Source of the DNA: Callipepla californica brunnescens
Lineage: Eukaryota > Chordata > Aves > Galliformes > Odontophoridae
Reading direction: 5' to 3'
NCBI GenBank assembly: GCA_023055505.1
Contig: JALIRH010000042.1
Coordinates: forward strand, 4,100,335 to 4,164,334
Length of the DNA stretch: 64,000 nt
Under the pieces are notes generated by a model that made no database searches, had not been told where the DNA came from, and saw nothing but the letters and a program-made list of their open reading frames with translations. Position 1 is the first letter of the stretch; each line of letters begins with the position of its first letter. The position numbers and the translations under genes are program-made. Below are positions 23,001-38,000 of the stretch, in pieces.

Positions 23001-26000
23001 GTGCTCTGGGGTGAAGGTCCCTGGCTCATCTTGGGGAATATCTTCCATGGGAACATGGTTCTGCTCTTAAGGCACAGATGTGGTGTTCTGCTGAGATCAA
23101 GAAGCGATGGGGTCGGCTGTGGCTGTGTGAGGATTTGTAGGGACTGTTTGGAAAGCAGCTCTGGAATCCGCTGGAGCTGGCAGGAGGTTCCCCATTGATT
23201 CGGAGGCTTAGGATCAGGCTCCTGCTGCAAAGAGGAATTCTAAGATACCAATTAGGTCCGTGCCACTTGAAAGAGATTAAAATGGCCTCAGCCAAGCATC
23301 TGGTAGCATCAGCAATAAAAGTCATGCACTGACTTTGGTAATGAGCTTCACATCACACGGGAACTATTTTCCCATGAGTTTGCAAAAGGCCTCCCCGCCC
23401 TGCCGGGACCTGCACTGACTTGCTGCTCAGGGCTCCCTGTGTTGCAGAAAGAAGACTTTCCAAACAGGCGGCCCGCTTTGCTTCGCCCTTCCCAGGGCTG
23501 GCAGGAAGGAGAACAATGTTCTGCATCGCTCCGAAATGCAGCAGGAAATCCAGAATGGATGATTCCCACCTCTAAGCACGGACACGCTCACACCGCTCTG
23601 CTGGCAGGGGTCCCATCCGAGCACGCTGGGAAGCAAACAATGGCTTGAGATAAATGACAAGCTGGCACTTCTTTGGTGAGCTGAATTGGCTTCGGCGAAC
23701 ACCCAGGGGCTCCGTGGCTGTGCCAAGCTTCTGGCAGCCCTACAAAATAATCCTGGCTTGCAGTGACTCATAAAGCGATGTGATGGGGCTCGTGTCCAAA
23801 GGCTGCTGCTCCAGCCTGCCGGCGGCAAGCCCTGCCAGTGGGTTCCCCAAGGGCTGCCCCACACCATCCTGTGTTGGCCATGTCCTGCCCATCGTTGTCC
23901 TTTCACAGGGTATCCCAAATTGGATGGGACCTGTAAGGATCTTTGAGTGCAGCTCCTCATCGGAGAGCAGTGGGGAAAGTGGAACGGAACGAGAGTGGTG
24001 TCACCCTTAGAAAGATGTGCTCATCTGTGGCGGGTTAAATCCTTCCTGAAAGGTCACTTACCCCCAGAGTGAACCTTTGGGGTGAGCACTTCTGCTGTAC
24101 GGCCACCCTGATCGTTTCCATGGGGCTGCCCCGCTGCCAGGGGAGCCCCCAAGACTCACTGTGCTCACCCATGTGTCGTCCTCACTCTTCTTATTGCATG
24201 CAAATTCCTCCTCCAAACCTTTGGGAGCTCTGTAGGGTGCACCCAACCTGCTATCTGCTGGGCTGCAGCACCAACAGGTTTTTTCTGTGTCCTCTGGAGT
24301 AAATGCAAAGAGAATTTTCTCTGCTTCCAGCAATTCACCTGTGTGTGCAGAGTGAAAGTATCAGAGTCCTTCTGCTGTGTGCTCAAGTGGCAGAGCAATC
24401 TGGGTCCAGCACAACTGGACAAAAGGGTCTCTTCTTCTGTTACCTAACCTGTTCTGAATGCTTCCAGCTGTTACCTGTGCAGCTCTCTGGGATGCAGCAG
24501 AGAAGATTCACTGCATTCCTGAAGATCAGTTTCTTAATGGAATTATTTGGCTTAATTAGTTAGCATAATGACAATTCTGCTGAGTGTTGGGGAAAGAAAT
24601 GATGCTGAGCGTGCTCAGGGCCGGGATGAAGTGGGGCAGAGCAGCGGGATTCAGGGTGATGCTGTGCAGGGCACTGAGTTCTTGTTTGCATGGGGTTTCT
24701 GGATTAGAAAATATTGGTTTGGTTTCGTTTTTTTTCAGATTGGCACACGGTGTGCCTGTGCCTTCAGTTTCCTTGAGTGAACCCGGGGTAGACCTTTGGG
24801 ATGAGAAGGTCTCTGGCACCAAATCCATCAGTTCCTTTTATTCCTGTTTATTTCTTGGAGAGTTGGTCATCAGAGTGCTGAGGGGAAAGCAGTGGAAAAA
24901 CTTCTTTCTTCTCACTTTTTCCTGGCTTTGTCACATCATCTCTTGCATCACATGCCCCATTGCTCTTGAAGCATCCCATTGTAGGTGCTTCCACTACACA
25001 CCTTGTCACAAAGGAGTTCCCTGGCACGATAAGATTCATGAATTTCATTTTACCATCTTCTCATTCCCTTTACTCCCCTCCTAAGGGACTTGCAGGTGGA
25101 AGGGGAACAAAGTAAAGATAAATATGGGCAGTGCTGGAAGGTTGGAATAATTCAAGAGTCTCAGTGATGGAAAGAGATGTGATGTCTCAGAAGGAAGAAG
25201 GTCTTTGCCTCCTGTACTCCTAAACTGGCTGGTTTCCACGTGCTGGGAACAAGGCACTTGCTGTATGGCAGAGTTGTGCTGGAGCTTTAGCTTCTGACTC
25301 CGAGCTCTTGGATAACCAATCCTGATCACTGCATCCCCAGATGTCAAGGGAGGGTTTGGCACCTTTGTAAGGGCTTCAGGTAGGCTGTGCTTCTGGTGCT
25401 TGTGCCCATAAATACCTGATGATCTGTGATGAGAATGAGGTATTAAGGATGCAGACCCCTCATGGGGTCTGTGCTTAAAACTGTTTGTCTCAGGTGCTGT
25501 GTAGGTTTGCTTTGGGTTGGGTGGTTCTTTGCAAGGAGGTTGGCTCTGGCCTTCCTTCTTCATGCAGCAAAGACTTTAGGGTCTCTTTCAGTCCAAACCA
25601 TTCCATAACTTTATGGTTTGATGACTCTATCGCAGGGGTTGGATTTGATGATCGTTATGGATCCCCTTCTAACTTGGGATGTTCAGCGATTCCGTGAGTC
25701 TACCACTAGGAGATCAGGTCACAAAAATACCTAAGAGATATAGGAACTGGGCAGCTGTAATGTCCATGCATGAGTGGGCTTTGCAGCATCCACCTCCAGC
25801 TCAGCCTTTCCTAATCTGTGCTGCCTCCCATTTTCTCGTTGCCTAGATGTACAACGGGACCCTGAAGCGGGATGCGGAGAACCGGCGCTACAGCTCCTAC
25901 AGCCAGATGGAGGGCTGGGGCAGCAAGCACTACAGCAAGGCAGTCTGCAGCCCCAACAGGGCCGGCAGCGACTACTGCTTTGTGCAGAACATCAAGAGCA

Positions 26001-29000
26001 GCCGGAGCGAGCCCGACCTCTACTGCGAACCACCACGGGGCACCCTGAGGAAGAGCCAGGTCGGGGGCCGGGCAGAGCACAAGACAACCTTGAACCGCCA
26101 GAGCATCTACAGCAGCTGTAGCACCCAGCAAGGAACTACCAGGACAAGTAAAAAAGTGCCAGCACGGGCCCTCTCCTGCCCCTCCAGCAACAAGCCCGAT
26201 GTGGTCTATGCCCAGCCCATGATGAGCTGCAAGCAGGACGCGGTTTATGGACAGGCTCAGTCTGGCTCCAAGTAAGTCTGCCGCAGCGGGATGGATCTGG
26301 GTAAATGCTGATGTTGCTTTGGAGGTTTGTCCGTCTGAGCTCGTCACCTGAGCTGCTTTACAGCCACTGGAGATCTGTTGACAAGTGCTTTAATCGCATC
26401 CTGCAGTGGCATCTAAAGTGGGTCAGATGAGTCATGCTCAAAGGGCTTATTTCTCTTTATGGACTATGGAGAGAGAGCGCTGCGGCCGGCTCAGAGCTAA
26501 GATCTGCTGTAGCTGTGTGATATTGGGCAAGATGCTGCCTGCTGCCTCTGCAGTGGTTTTAGATGTCAGCTCCTTTGCAAGATGAGGGTGGGGACACAAA
26601 GAGCAACAAGGGCTGGTGCGCAGTCTGGGTGTCTCTCCTGGCTGTCACCCTGCTCTGCTTTGGCAGAGAACCAGCCTGAAAAAACAGCTGAAGCTGAAGG
26701 AGTTGGTTCCTGAGGGTCTGACTCAGGGCTGAGCTGAGAACCTGGGAGCCATTACCCGGCCATTATTCCTTCCCCCAATTCAGGTCTCAGAAAAACAAGC
26801 ACACAAACAAAAACACCACACATTTGAGCCAGAAGTTAAAAAGAAAAAAAAAAAGCCTAATTGAAATAATTAATTTAGCCAGGACAGATTGAAAGCTATT
26901 CTTTTCCTGTCTGTCCAGAGCACCTAGTCCCATTGAACTAGGAGAACCACGCAGGAGTGAGGATTGTCCTCTGTGTCCCTCGTAGCACCAGGTCCCTTCT
27001 TGTAAATGTTGCCTGCAACAAGAGGATGTGTGGGACACAACTCAGACACCCCTGAGCTGATGTATCTGTGCAGAGCAGTAGAGCTGTCACAGAACAAAAG
27101 CTTCGGGGGCTTTGATGGCATTGAGGTGATGCTTATTTAAAAGCTGCCCTGATCTAATGGCTGCAGTGGTTGAGACTTCTGAGCACAAACTGCATTTTGC
27201 TGCTCACAGCAGCCTCGGACCATAGAGGAGGAGGTCTGCATCTTCCAGGCACTGCTGCATCACTGTCCAGTACTGCCTGCTCTACCCAGGACTTATCCCA
27301 ACTCTCATGCAGGAACTGGAACCTCCTGAGCTCATTTCTTGTGCTCCCTGCTGCCTTGGGACACAGTGTGAGGCTGCTTTGGTGTAGCTCACACCAAAAA
27401 TCCTCTCCTGCAGTTGGCAGAGTGACCAAGATGGTGCCCTCATTTGCATTGGAATGCTGGGCTAATTGTCTTCATTTTGCATTGAGTAGGGAGATAAGTG
27501 CCAGAGTGTGCATGCCAAGAAGTGTCACTTGGTGTGGTCAGGAAACTTTGTCTTTCTGTGTGCCCAGCTCCCTTCAATCCAACACATGCAAAACCAGCCC
27601 TGGCCAACCCAGAGCACCAGTAGCATTGGCTTGCTCCTTCCAGAAGCTTTGTAATCCCTCTGGAATGGGAAACGGAGACATTCCATGCACTGCCAGTAAC
27701 TTGTTCCGGGGAATTTCTGTCTAAAGAGCGTGAAAGTGTCGTGGGAGGGACAACAGCAAGATGAAATGTGGCAGCAGCTGGCTCCTGCCTTGGGAAGGGG
27801 CTGCAGGGTGCTTGGCTGGGCTTCTCTGGGGCATCCCTGCATCACTGCACTGCCCTCGGGTTGTGGCCTCGGTCATCACTTTGCAAAGGTCACTTGCAGA
27901 GTAATGGCGCTTATGGAAGAGAGGGAGAGCTGCTGGAGCAGGAGGAATGCTCTGCAGCGCTGGATGCCCTCTGGCTGGGGAGTGGCTCCGTTTAGACAGT
28001 TCTCCTGGCTTGGGGCATCGCTCATCTGGCAGAACTGGTTCTGGTGTGGAAATGAAGGCTTCAGTCCCAGCTCAACGGGGGCTGTGCCCACTGAGTAAAT
28101 GTGATTGGGCCGGGGCACACCCCCTGCTTGCGTGAGACTGCATTGCTGGGCTCAGTGATGAGAGGCTGTCAGCTGTCATCCTTGGAATTTTGGAAGCAGA
28201 CTCAGGAGTTGTCCTCACTGAACAAATGATCTATCCAGAAAGCCATTTGCCTGTGTAGAGTATCCACAGCACTTAGCTGTGGTCTGGAGTTTGTTCTTGT
28301 CCTCTGGAGGTGGGTGAGGACTGTATCTGGGCTCTCTCTGGCTGCAGGAGTCTGTGTTTGGAGAGCTCAGGCTGTATTTGGTAGGTCTGGTAGGTGAGAA
28401 ATTTGCTTGTAGATGCCTCATTGTTAACCTCTGCATGAAGGTTGCATTCGGATGGGGCCAGGCTCAGCTGGTGTGGCTGTGGCTCTGCAATAATCCATCA
28501 CGTATTGCTTCAATAGGAGATGCCTGCATTGGAACGAGGTGCCCCTGTTGTCCCTGCAGAGATCTGGGTGACTGTCTCAGCTGGAGATGCTGCTGGGAAG
28601 CCAGATCAAATGCCTTTACTACCTCATTTTAAAGGTGTTGATGTATTTCTCTTTGGTGTTCTCTATGCGTGGCAGAACAGTCTAAAATATGTCACTAGAG
28701 CTCAACTGTCAGCAAGAGTCTTTCAAGAGACCTGGAAATACATAATATTTTTGTGCCACACTGATCAGGGTGTTGGATAGCTGCTGGTGCAGGGACAGTT
28801 GCTGTGTGTCCTGGAACCATGGATTGCAAGGCAGAAGTTCAGTCCCTTTGGAAATAATCTAAACAGGAAAAAAATCACACAAAGGTTACTGAGAGTCAGA
28901 GAAGGTAGTGAAGGTGTTTTCTGATAGATGACCTCTCTTCTGGGATAAGCCAAAGAAGATCAGTACCAAAGCATAAACTCCCCAGGGCTATGCCACACAG

Positions 29001-32000
29001 TGAAAGCAGATCTGTGTATAAAGATGTGTGTCTTGGTTTGGTTTGGTTTGGTTCTTATATGGGCAAGCTGCCTCTAAAAACGACCGTTTCAGTGTTGGCT
29101 CTGTGTGATGTGAACCTGTCTGCACGGTGCATTTGCATCCAAAGCAAACTGGAGTTGCTGCAGTGCTGCCTGGCTCTGTGGGGCTGGGATGTGCTGGGGT
29201 CACTCGAGGTTTTGAGCAGCTTCACTCTCATTTGGTTAATGAATGGTGGCATTTGTTAGGCTTTTCTAGCTTCATCCTCTCCTGGGACTCGTGGCTTTAA
29301 CAGGCAGGTTGGAGGCTTGAATCCAATTAGCACAAACTAATCTGCTAATACATAGTGTCCCAAAGGCATCAGTATCAAACTAGAGAATTTGCCTTTCCAT
29401 GGTAGTGAACCTCCAAAGTGTTTGTTTCTCTTCCTCACCTGAATCTGATCATTTAATTTGACTCTTGTTGAATCATTGCTAATTGAGGTCTCCCTGTTCT
29501 GATTGCTTCTTTCTTGTGGAGGAACAACCTTCAGAGCTCTTCCTACCAGGAGCATTGGCCTAGGATGGAGATGGCTTACTCCAAGAATTCGTCTTGGAAC
29601 AGACTGTAGTTCTGATAGTGTGGATCTGGTTGTGAATGTCCTTGACTGATGAACAATCTCCTGCAGTATGGACCTTGCCAGGATGATTATGTTCTCAGCT
29701 AGGAGGAATGGCTGCCACTTCTCAAGGCACATGGGAGAGCTCCGTGAACTTCTCTTGTCAGTGAGACAGAGGAGGAAATGGAGCTTTTCCCATGCAGATC
29801 TGGTTGCCCCGTTATCACCACCACCACTGTGGTTACATACATTGCATGGCGACTGACCTGCTCTGTCTGTTCATGTGCTCCCTCCCTGCCCTATGGTCCA
29901 GGTCAGATGCTTAAAGATGTTCCTCTGGTGCCACTTGTGCTGTACCTGACGTCATCCCAGCTCTGCTGTGTCTCACAGAACGGAGGATAGAGCTTCTAGT
30001 TAAAACAACATATTTCTGATCCTGCGTTTTCTTGTCTCAAATGAAATGGAAGTCTCTCAAAGCCAAGTTCTGGTTGAGGTTCAAATGGAAAAAAGCATAT
30101 GACAAAGTGATGTTTTACAGAAATGGAATGGCATTCATCTGACCTCAGATATCATACTCTTAATGCCCAATACGTGATTGCCATCTGTTATTCCTCTACA
30201 CCAGCAAAGATACCTCTGGGGTCAGGTCTTTCTGCCTTAGGGTAAATGGTGAGAATGCAGAAGCAGGCTGTTCTTTGGGTGCACCTATTCTTCTCCATTG
30301 ACCGCACAGGGGCTTAAATGAGGGATTTAAACTGGCTGCAGCTTCACACGTAGTCTTTCATTACGTCTTCCTGTGCACAGCCCAGTCGTTGGCTTTTGAT
30401 ATTTCATGTGAAATTTGCTATAGAATTGTGGAGATTGTTCGCTGGTGCTGTGGGGAGGTGGGAGTCTTTTTATATCCGAGGACAGATTATTGGATCTAAT
30501 TGTAAGCTTCTGGAGGTGGGGAGCTGCTCCGGGTGTCCTTTATAGAGCTTTATTCTGACATTTCTTTGGAACAATCACAACTACTCTACGTATCCTGTGC
30601 CTTGAAAAGGTCACGTCGCTCCCTCGCAGGAATATTTAATATCTTAAATACAAGGTTTGTTTAAAGACCTTATTAACAATCCCCTTTTATTAGAGGCTGT
30701 GGGATTGTCTGGTGTTGACAGCCGAGTTCCCACACTCTTTGGCTTTGTTCACTGCTAACAAAATGTTTCCCCTTTGTGTCCTGTCACCAATGAAGCAGTA
30801 ATAACCAACTGGGAGCTCTGGGTTCAACTCTCATCCTCCTGAACACTGTGTGGCCATTCCATAGACAGAAACACTGCACTCCAGAGCTCTTTGTCAGCAT
30901 GGATGTTTGCATGTGTTTCTGACTTTGCAGAGTTCAAACACCAGTGCTGCTAAATAAATACGAGCCAAAGAGAGCCAAGACCTTGATATTTCTTAACAAG
31001 GGGACAAATCTTCAGGGGTTTACACCCAAGGTTTCACTCCTGCTCCAACCCAGAGCTGTGCACAGCCACTCTGTGGATTCTTAGTTTCTAACAGGGGGTG
31101 ATGACCAGCTTACCAGCTGCCAATGTGAGCATGCCTGGGAGCAGGGTGTCTCGGTGCTGTTAGCAACATTTCATAAACTCAATGGTTGTCCATCTCATGG
31201 CTCCAGACAAGCCTGTCTCCTAAGGGATACGCTCTCACCTTCTGAGACCATCAGCTGCTCTCACATTTTTGCTTCCACCGCATCTCACATCAAAGGATTA
31301 AATGCTGTGGGAAAAGCCTCTGCCTCCTTTAGATTGTCCTAATAACCCAATGGATGGTTTCATTCTTGTCCACTAATTCTTCTATGTGAACAACAGTGAG
31401 CACTGGTTCTCTCTTTCCTAATCCTTCCACCTTAGGCATAATTACACATCAACCAAGATTTTATTTTGTCTCTTCTGCTTTGCTGATGGAGTAGATCTGT
31501 AGTCCATTATCCCTAGTGTCCCCTGCTGTGTCTCTTCCACTTTTATCATCTCTTCTCTGAGACTGAGCAATGCAGAAGGGACTCTCAGTATTTACATATG
31601 TGGTGATTGGTATTTCTTTCTTTCCTAATAACTCCCAGTACTAAAGTAGCCTCTTTGGCTGAGAACTCAATCAGTGCTGCTTTTCTCTTTAACACAGAAT
31701 ATGTGGTGATGAGATAGATGGCGGCACAATGACCATCCAGAAAGCCATACAGCTCCTGTGCTCCTCTGATGACAAATACCAGGCCATGGGGGCTTATTAC
31801 CTCCAGCACACCTGCTTCCAGGACGAGTCTGCCAAGCAAGAGGTGAGCAAACTCCTTCAGAGCTTACTGGGTGTGAAGGCACCTGGGATGGGAGAAACTG
31901 GTTTATCTCAGTAGCAAGAATCTATAAGCCCACTTGATGGAGCCCACACAGGAATTAAGTGGGTTTTTCACCTCCTAGAGGCCACTTTCTCTTATTAGAG

Positions 32001-35000
32001 TGCATGTCAGTATTTCAGCAAAGGGGAATAGTTAGCAAGCAGCAGAGCTGTGACCACGTTATCACCCTGACCCATTGTGATGCAGATTGAAGGGATATAC
32101 ATGGGAGCAGCCACACAAACACAATGTCCTCCCACCCGGTTCCACGTGAAGATTCTGCTATCTCAGAGCTGCAGTGTCAGAACCACATAAAATTGCCCCA
32201 AATCCCACTGTGCTCTTCCCTGTGTGTTGCCTGACGTCATTTCAGCCATTCCTCAAAGCCAATGGGTTCAACTGTGGTGTGTGCAAAGACAGTTCATCCC
32301 CATCCTGACATGTCTGTAGCTGTGTCCATGTGGTTTTCTCTAAGCAGCACCCATGTACAGGCAGATTTCAGTGTTCTGGAGCGGTAGTGGAGCTGTCGGT
32401 GTGCAGATGTGCCCTCAGTGCAGCTGAGCTGAGCATGGGGACCCCGTTCCACGGTGCAGTCACTAATCATAGGGTGACCACACCCTTTGTTACCGTTGAA
32501 AACACTCTGAGCCTGTCCCATCACTTCCCAGAAAGATGTGTTGGAGCAGGTATATGAGTCATCCCAGAGCACGCTTGGGTTTTTTTGGTTGGTTTGGTTT
32601 TTGTTGTTTTTTTCCTTTTCCTTTTTAAAATGCACACATTCGTTTTCTATTGTCAGCAGATCTCCAGCCAATGGGTTTGTTTGTGCAAGGAGGATTCATG
32701 TGGGCTTATGTTCCCAGCAGTCCTGGCATGAGGGGAATCCTTCAGCTGGAGCTCCATTTGCTTTGGAGAGCTCAGCTGAAGGGATGTGCTCTGACCTCAG
32801 AACCCCCAGCACGTGCCTGGTGTCCTGGAGGTCAGGGTTCCCAGGGTCCCCCTTCGTTTCTGTCCCTCTTCATACTTCACGTGGCCCATCTCCAGGGCGT
32901 TCACCTTCTACCCTGACCATCTCAGACCAACCTGTGATTTCAGGATGCAGATAAGTCACTATGTCTTGTCATTACACCGCTATGGCTGGCCTCAATGTAC
33001 AGGCAGGGCAGTCTGATGTAAACGTATGGAGATAGGGGAAAGTTTACATTAACATCACCCAAAGATTCCTCCCATGGCTATTGCCTATAGGCATCCAGTT
33101 CTGGAGTCTGAGCTGTAACCTGGTGCCACCTTTGGCCAGCTCTCACTGCCTGGTCTCCTTGCTAGCCCCATGAGCAGGTGCCACACTAAATCCTTTCAGC
33201 TGTAGTTGTTCTGCTGGCGATGCTCTGTGCACCAACCTGTTGTCACCATGTCTTTCCCTGTCCAGGTCTATCGGCTCGGGGGAATCGCCAAGCTCGTTGA
33301 GCTGCTCCGCAGCACAAACCAGAACGTACAGCGGGCTGCAGCTGGAGCCCTGAGGAATTTGGTCTTCAGGAATCCAACCAACAAGATAGAAACCCGTCGG
33401 CAGAATGGGATAAGGGAGTGTGTGAGCCTCCTGCGGAGGACAGGGAACACCGAAATTCAGAAGCAACTGACAGGTATACAGCACCCTGTAGTGGTGTCAG
33501 CCCCAGCACTGACAACAACAACCTCGTGCCCCCGAGGAGCCCACCCCCAGCAAGGACAGTGCTCCTCTCTGCATTTGTCCACACAAAAGGCTGTTTTGAA
33601 AGGGGATGATTTATGCTTTCATTGCATGAAATGGTGACCTAAGACACAAGGCAGAGAAAGTCCTGGCTGTTCAGTGTCCTGTGGGGGTTCCCCAGCCTAC
33701 AGTTTCTCGCTGGGGTTGTGTCTGTCTCAGGTTTCCCTGTAGATCCCAGGCCACTCCCTTGCCTCCCTGCACCTCTGTTGGGTCTCCGGTTGGTGTCTCA
33801 TCTTTTCTTGAAGGATTGATCTGAGTTTGTTGGTGCAGGTCACCTTCAGCTCTGCCTGAGGTCCTGTGTGCAAACCTTCACAAGATTCCTGGAGAAATGC
33901 TTTCCTCCTGCAACCCAATAACAGGAAACACCCATTCTGGGAGGAGGGACAATGCTTAGGTGCACATCTCCACATCATACAGTGTTCCCATCGCCCATCT
34001 CCTATAGGGATGGGCAGAGACTTGAGCTTATCTCCATCTCCTTCCTAGGACTTCTCTGGAACCTCTCCTCCACCGATGAATTAAAAGAGGAGTTGATACA
34101 GGAGGCCCTCCCCGTCTTGACAGACTGCGTGATCATCCCGTTCTCTGGTTGGTCTGATGGAGGCTGCAACAGGACGAGGGAAATCATCGACCCCGAAGTA
34201 TTCTTCAATGCTACAGGGTGCTTGAGGTGAGTCGGCACATGGGGATGTACTGTAGCTTGCTGTGTGCTGACAAACCTAAAAACACACTGCAGTTTAATTA
34301 ATATACAAAAAAAAATAGCTTGGAGAAAGTTCCCCTGGCTAACAGAAAAAGAATTATATGGACTATTCTCACAGTAAGGTTTTGTGGTCATACATTTGCA
34401 ACGAAGGCTCTAAGTAGCTTTGCCATTGGAGAGTGGCAGCAGTGAAACCTGTTCAGCTCAGATGAGGAAACCTGGCTCTTCTCTGCTCTTACAGTTTGAG
34501 GTTTCCAGAGGAAATTTTGATTGCTAGAGAACAAACCACTTTTGAGTTTTAGGTGCTAGAAAGGCAGTGTTCTCTACGTGGGGAAAGCAAACGTTTTCCC
34601 CACTCATTTTAATAACTGTTTTAGTACAGCACAGTGCTGGGCTGTGCCGGGCAGCCCTGGCCCAGCATCTGCGTATTGGCTTGCTTGTTGGATGGGTGAC
34701 CCACAGAAGAGGAGGAGCAGTCTGAGCCCAGCCTAGCTTGCTTTTCCACGCAAAAAAAAACAGAGCCCTTTTGCAGAGGATCTCCGTCCTGACTTGCTGT
34801 TTCTCCTACCACCCTCCTCCACTTGGATGCGAGCTCCTTGTCTCACTGGGAACAAGTGGAAAAAAAATACCCTGTATAATTAGGTACTTTCATCAACTGA
34901 AGCTCTCCCCGAGGGAGCTTAGTGCCGACCGCACCCTTAGCAGACATGCAGCCAGCCGGAGCTGTATCTGCCTGTGAAACAAAATGGCTGAATGCGGCAG

Positions 35001-38000
35001 GGACCTTTGGAGACGTGATCCTATCGTCCTCTGTGGCTGGGAAACCGGGTCTGAATGGCATTGAGCACTGCTCCTTCCTGCCTCCAACAGGCAGCCTTCC
35101 CCTGCGACTGCACGTTGTGATGCGTATGCAAAGTGCTCCTCTTTTCAGACAGTCCCAACCCAATGCCATCCCAACCCAACGCCACAAAATAAGTCATTAA
35201 GAGTACGGTGGTAGTATAAAAGGAGCTTTCCACGGCAGGCTCTCTCTTGGTGTTGCAGTTGGAGGCAGGGGTATGGGCTCAGGGCAGCGAGGAGCTCAGT
35301 GGGGCCATGGGAGGAGAGCAGGACGGTTGGGCTGGGAGCCCCCACTCACTCTGACTCACGGCGCTGCCACATCATAGCACGGGGATGAGAGGAGCCTTGG
35401 GTTTGCCCTGGGCTCAAGCCATTGCTGCTCAAGAATTTCTGGATTGCAGATGAATTCATGTTAATGAAGAGGCTGCAAATCACAGCAAACATCAAATCCA
35501 GTTCTGGAACGCCTGGAGTGAATATCTCACAATGACTGCCAACCTCTCTTTGTTTTTTGTTTGCAAGCTACAAGCCAATAAAACAGGAAAGAAAAAAAAA
35601 ATAGCAAAGAAAATATCAAAAAGTCACCTCCTGCTAGTGGAAAAACACCCCTGTCCTGGCAGCAACCTGGAACTGTGCTCGGGGATGGCCCCACTTGTCA
35701 GAGCTATTGCTGCTCTTCAGCATGTCTGCCCCCGTTTCTCATATAAATATTGGCAGTGACCCCTTGTAGATCCACTCTTACGACCTTGTGCATCTTTCTG
35801 GATGTCTACAAGACATCTGCTCCAACTTTTTGTTTTATCACACACCTCCAAGGAGGTGATCAGCCTGCAGAACATCACCGCATGGTCTCTTCTGCCAATT
35901 GCTGCTGAGCATTATTTTCCCCAGGAGTACATCTTCTACACAAACTTCCTTAAGAAGAATTTTCTCAGATGAAATGAATCCAGATGAGCGACACGAGAGC
36001 TCAGCACCAGGGTGATCGTACAGGAGGCCTCCAAAGTGAGAGCCTTGCTCAGTCTCCAAAATAACCCAAGTTAATTCAGACCAGGCCATGACCAGGGTCT
36101 CTTGCTGATTGAGACTAGAATAAATCCAACTAACCCTCTCCCCTCCTTCTCTCCTGGCTTGCTCTGCAATGGCTGCCTTCAGAAACCTGAGTTCTGCAGA
36201 CATGGGACGCCAGACCATGCGAAATTACCCTGGCTTGATTGATTCCGTCATGACCTACGCCCAGAACTGCGTGGCTTCAAACCGACCCGATGACAAGGTA
36301 CCAGCTGCTGCCCCCGTGCTCTTTACTACGGTGTATAGTGTAGCTATATACAGTGCTGCTCTGCGTTTCTGCCAAATGTGACACTTGCGTTTTTGTTCCG
36401 GGGATGATTTCAGTCTGTGGAGAACTGCATCTGCATCCTGCACAACCTCTCCTACCGCCTGGATGCCGAAGTTCCCAACAAATACACCCAGCTCAACCAC
36501 ATGGCCCGGAGCGTTTACATGGACAAAACTCTCACAGGCTGCTTCAACAGCAGGAGTGGCAAAATGGAGGTAAGACATGCCACAGAGGGCTTGGAAACGT
36601 GCTCCTCAGCCCCCAGCAGGGACTGTGTGCTAGGAGCTGGAACTAAGCTTCCAATTTCTCATCTCTTTGTAGAATGATGAGTACGGCGTCCCCCTCCCTG
36701 AGGAGGATTTTAAACCCAAGGGTCCCAGCTGGCTGTACCACTCCGATGCCATCCGCACCTACCTGTCCCTGATGGATCACAGCAAGAAGGATGCCACCCT
36801 GGAGGCTTGTGCTGGGGCCCTGCAGAACCTCACGGCGAGCCGAGGGCTGGTAAGCACTCCTCTGCACATGCATGGCCAAACGTGCCAGCACCTAACCGTA
36901 ATCAGGGGAGAAATGTCCTCCTTCATCCTCAGGACAGTATTGCAGGGCTTTCCACAATTGATAATGCAGCTCAGGTACTTCTCAGTGCCAAAGATGAGTC
37001 CTTGCAGGGGCCACAGTCAGCACCCAAGGATCCATCCCAGGTCTATGCACCTTTCCAAGAGCTCCTCCAGGTTTCGGTATCTGAAGGGGCTGTAAGAAGA
37101 AAGGGGAGAGACCACCCAGGGGAGGTGGTTTCAAACTAAAAGAGAGATTTAGATTGGATATAAGGAAAAAGCTCTTCATAGTAAGAGTGGTGAGGTACTG
37201 CACAGGCTGCCCAGAGAGGCAGTGCTGCCCCATCCCTGCAGACCCCCACGGGCAGGGCAGGGGCTCTGAGCACTGCTGGAGCTGTGAGTGCCCCCGTGCA
37301 CAACAGGAGTGGGACTGCACAGCCTTTAAGGGCTTCTTGCAACTCAAACCATTCTGTGATTCTACAGTTGTACAGTTTCCACTGTTGGTTGTAACACCAA
37401 CATCTTTTGGCAGTGGCACTGGCCCTGCAAGACACCGGTGACACCAGATGTGCACATGTGGCCAGATGTCATTTCCAGGACAGAGAAACGACGTGCCTGC
37501 GCTGCCCGCGCGTGTGTTTTAAGTGGGAGGTGGCTCTAATCACAGGGTGGGATGTGCTGTGGATTGCAGAACTGCTCACGAAATTACCCTATCCTATAGA
37601 CACCACGGTACAACAGCGTGAAGGTGACCCGGGCTGTGATGCCGTGGGCACAGCGGGGGCTGTGTCACTTGGCCTCGCAGTTGCAGTGCCCAACGTCGCC
37701 GCCGTGGGCATGTCCCCACAGGCTGTGCTCACGTGGGCCAACCCCGACTTGTCTGTTTGTGTCAAACTTCATCAATTCTAATTTAAATAAGATGGCGAGG
37801 CAGATAAAGGGGGTAATTATTTCGTATGTAGGAGAGGTGCGTCACGTGTGCGGGGCGTTCCACCCAGCAACGCAGCGTGACTCACTGCAGGAGCCTTCGC
37901 TACTGGATGGCATTTACAGCTCCGATCTGCTGGGAGCTTTGGTTCCAAGGCTTTCTTTTTGGTTATGAGTCTTTTGATGGGAAATACTTTGGGATTTTGA

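Larger units (their letters stand above)
18146..25846 (+). other. PKP1: PKP1 intron 2
   Basis: The largest intron (7.7 kb). It holds four CR1 fragments (18598-18745 minus, 21060-21185 minus, 23903-23965 minus, 25570-25700 plus) and an isolated TGACTCA at 23764-23770. No coding exon with plausible splice sites was recognised. Confidence 0.7.

Noticed and set aside
34227..36182. Counterpart of the human PKP1b-specific 21-residue exon
   Set aside because: Looked for between exons 6 and 7. No acceptor-donor pair with a similar peptide was found by eye, though a diverged version cannot be excluded.
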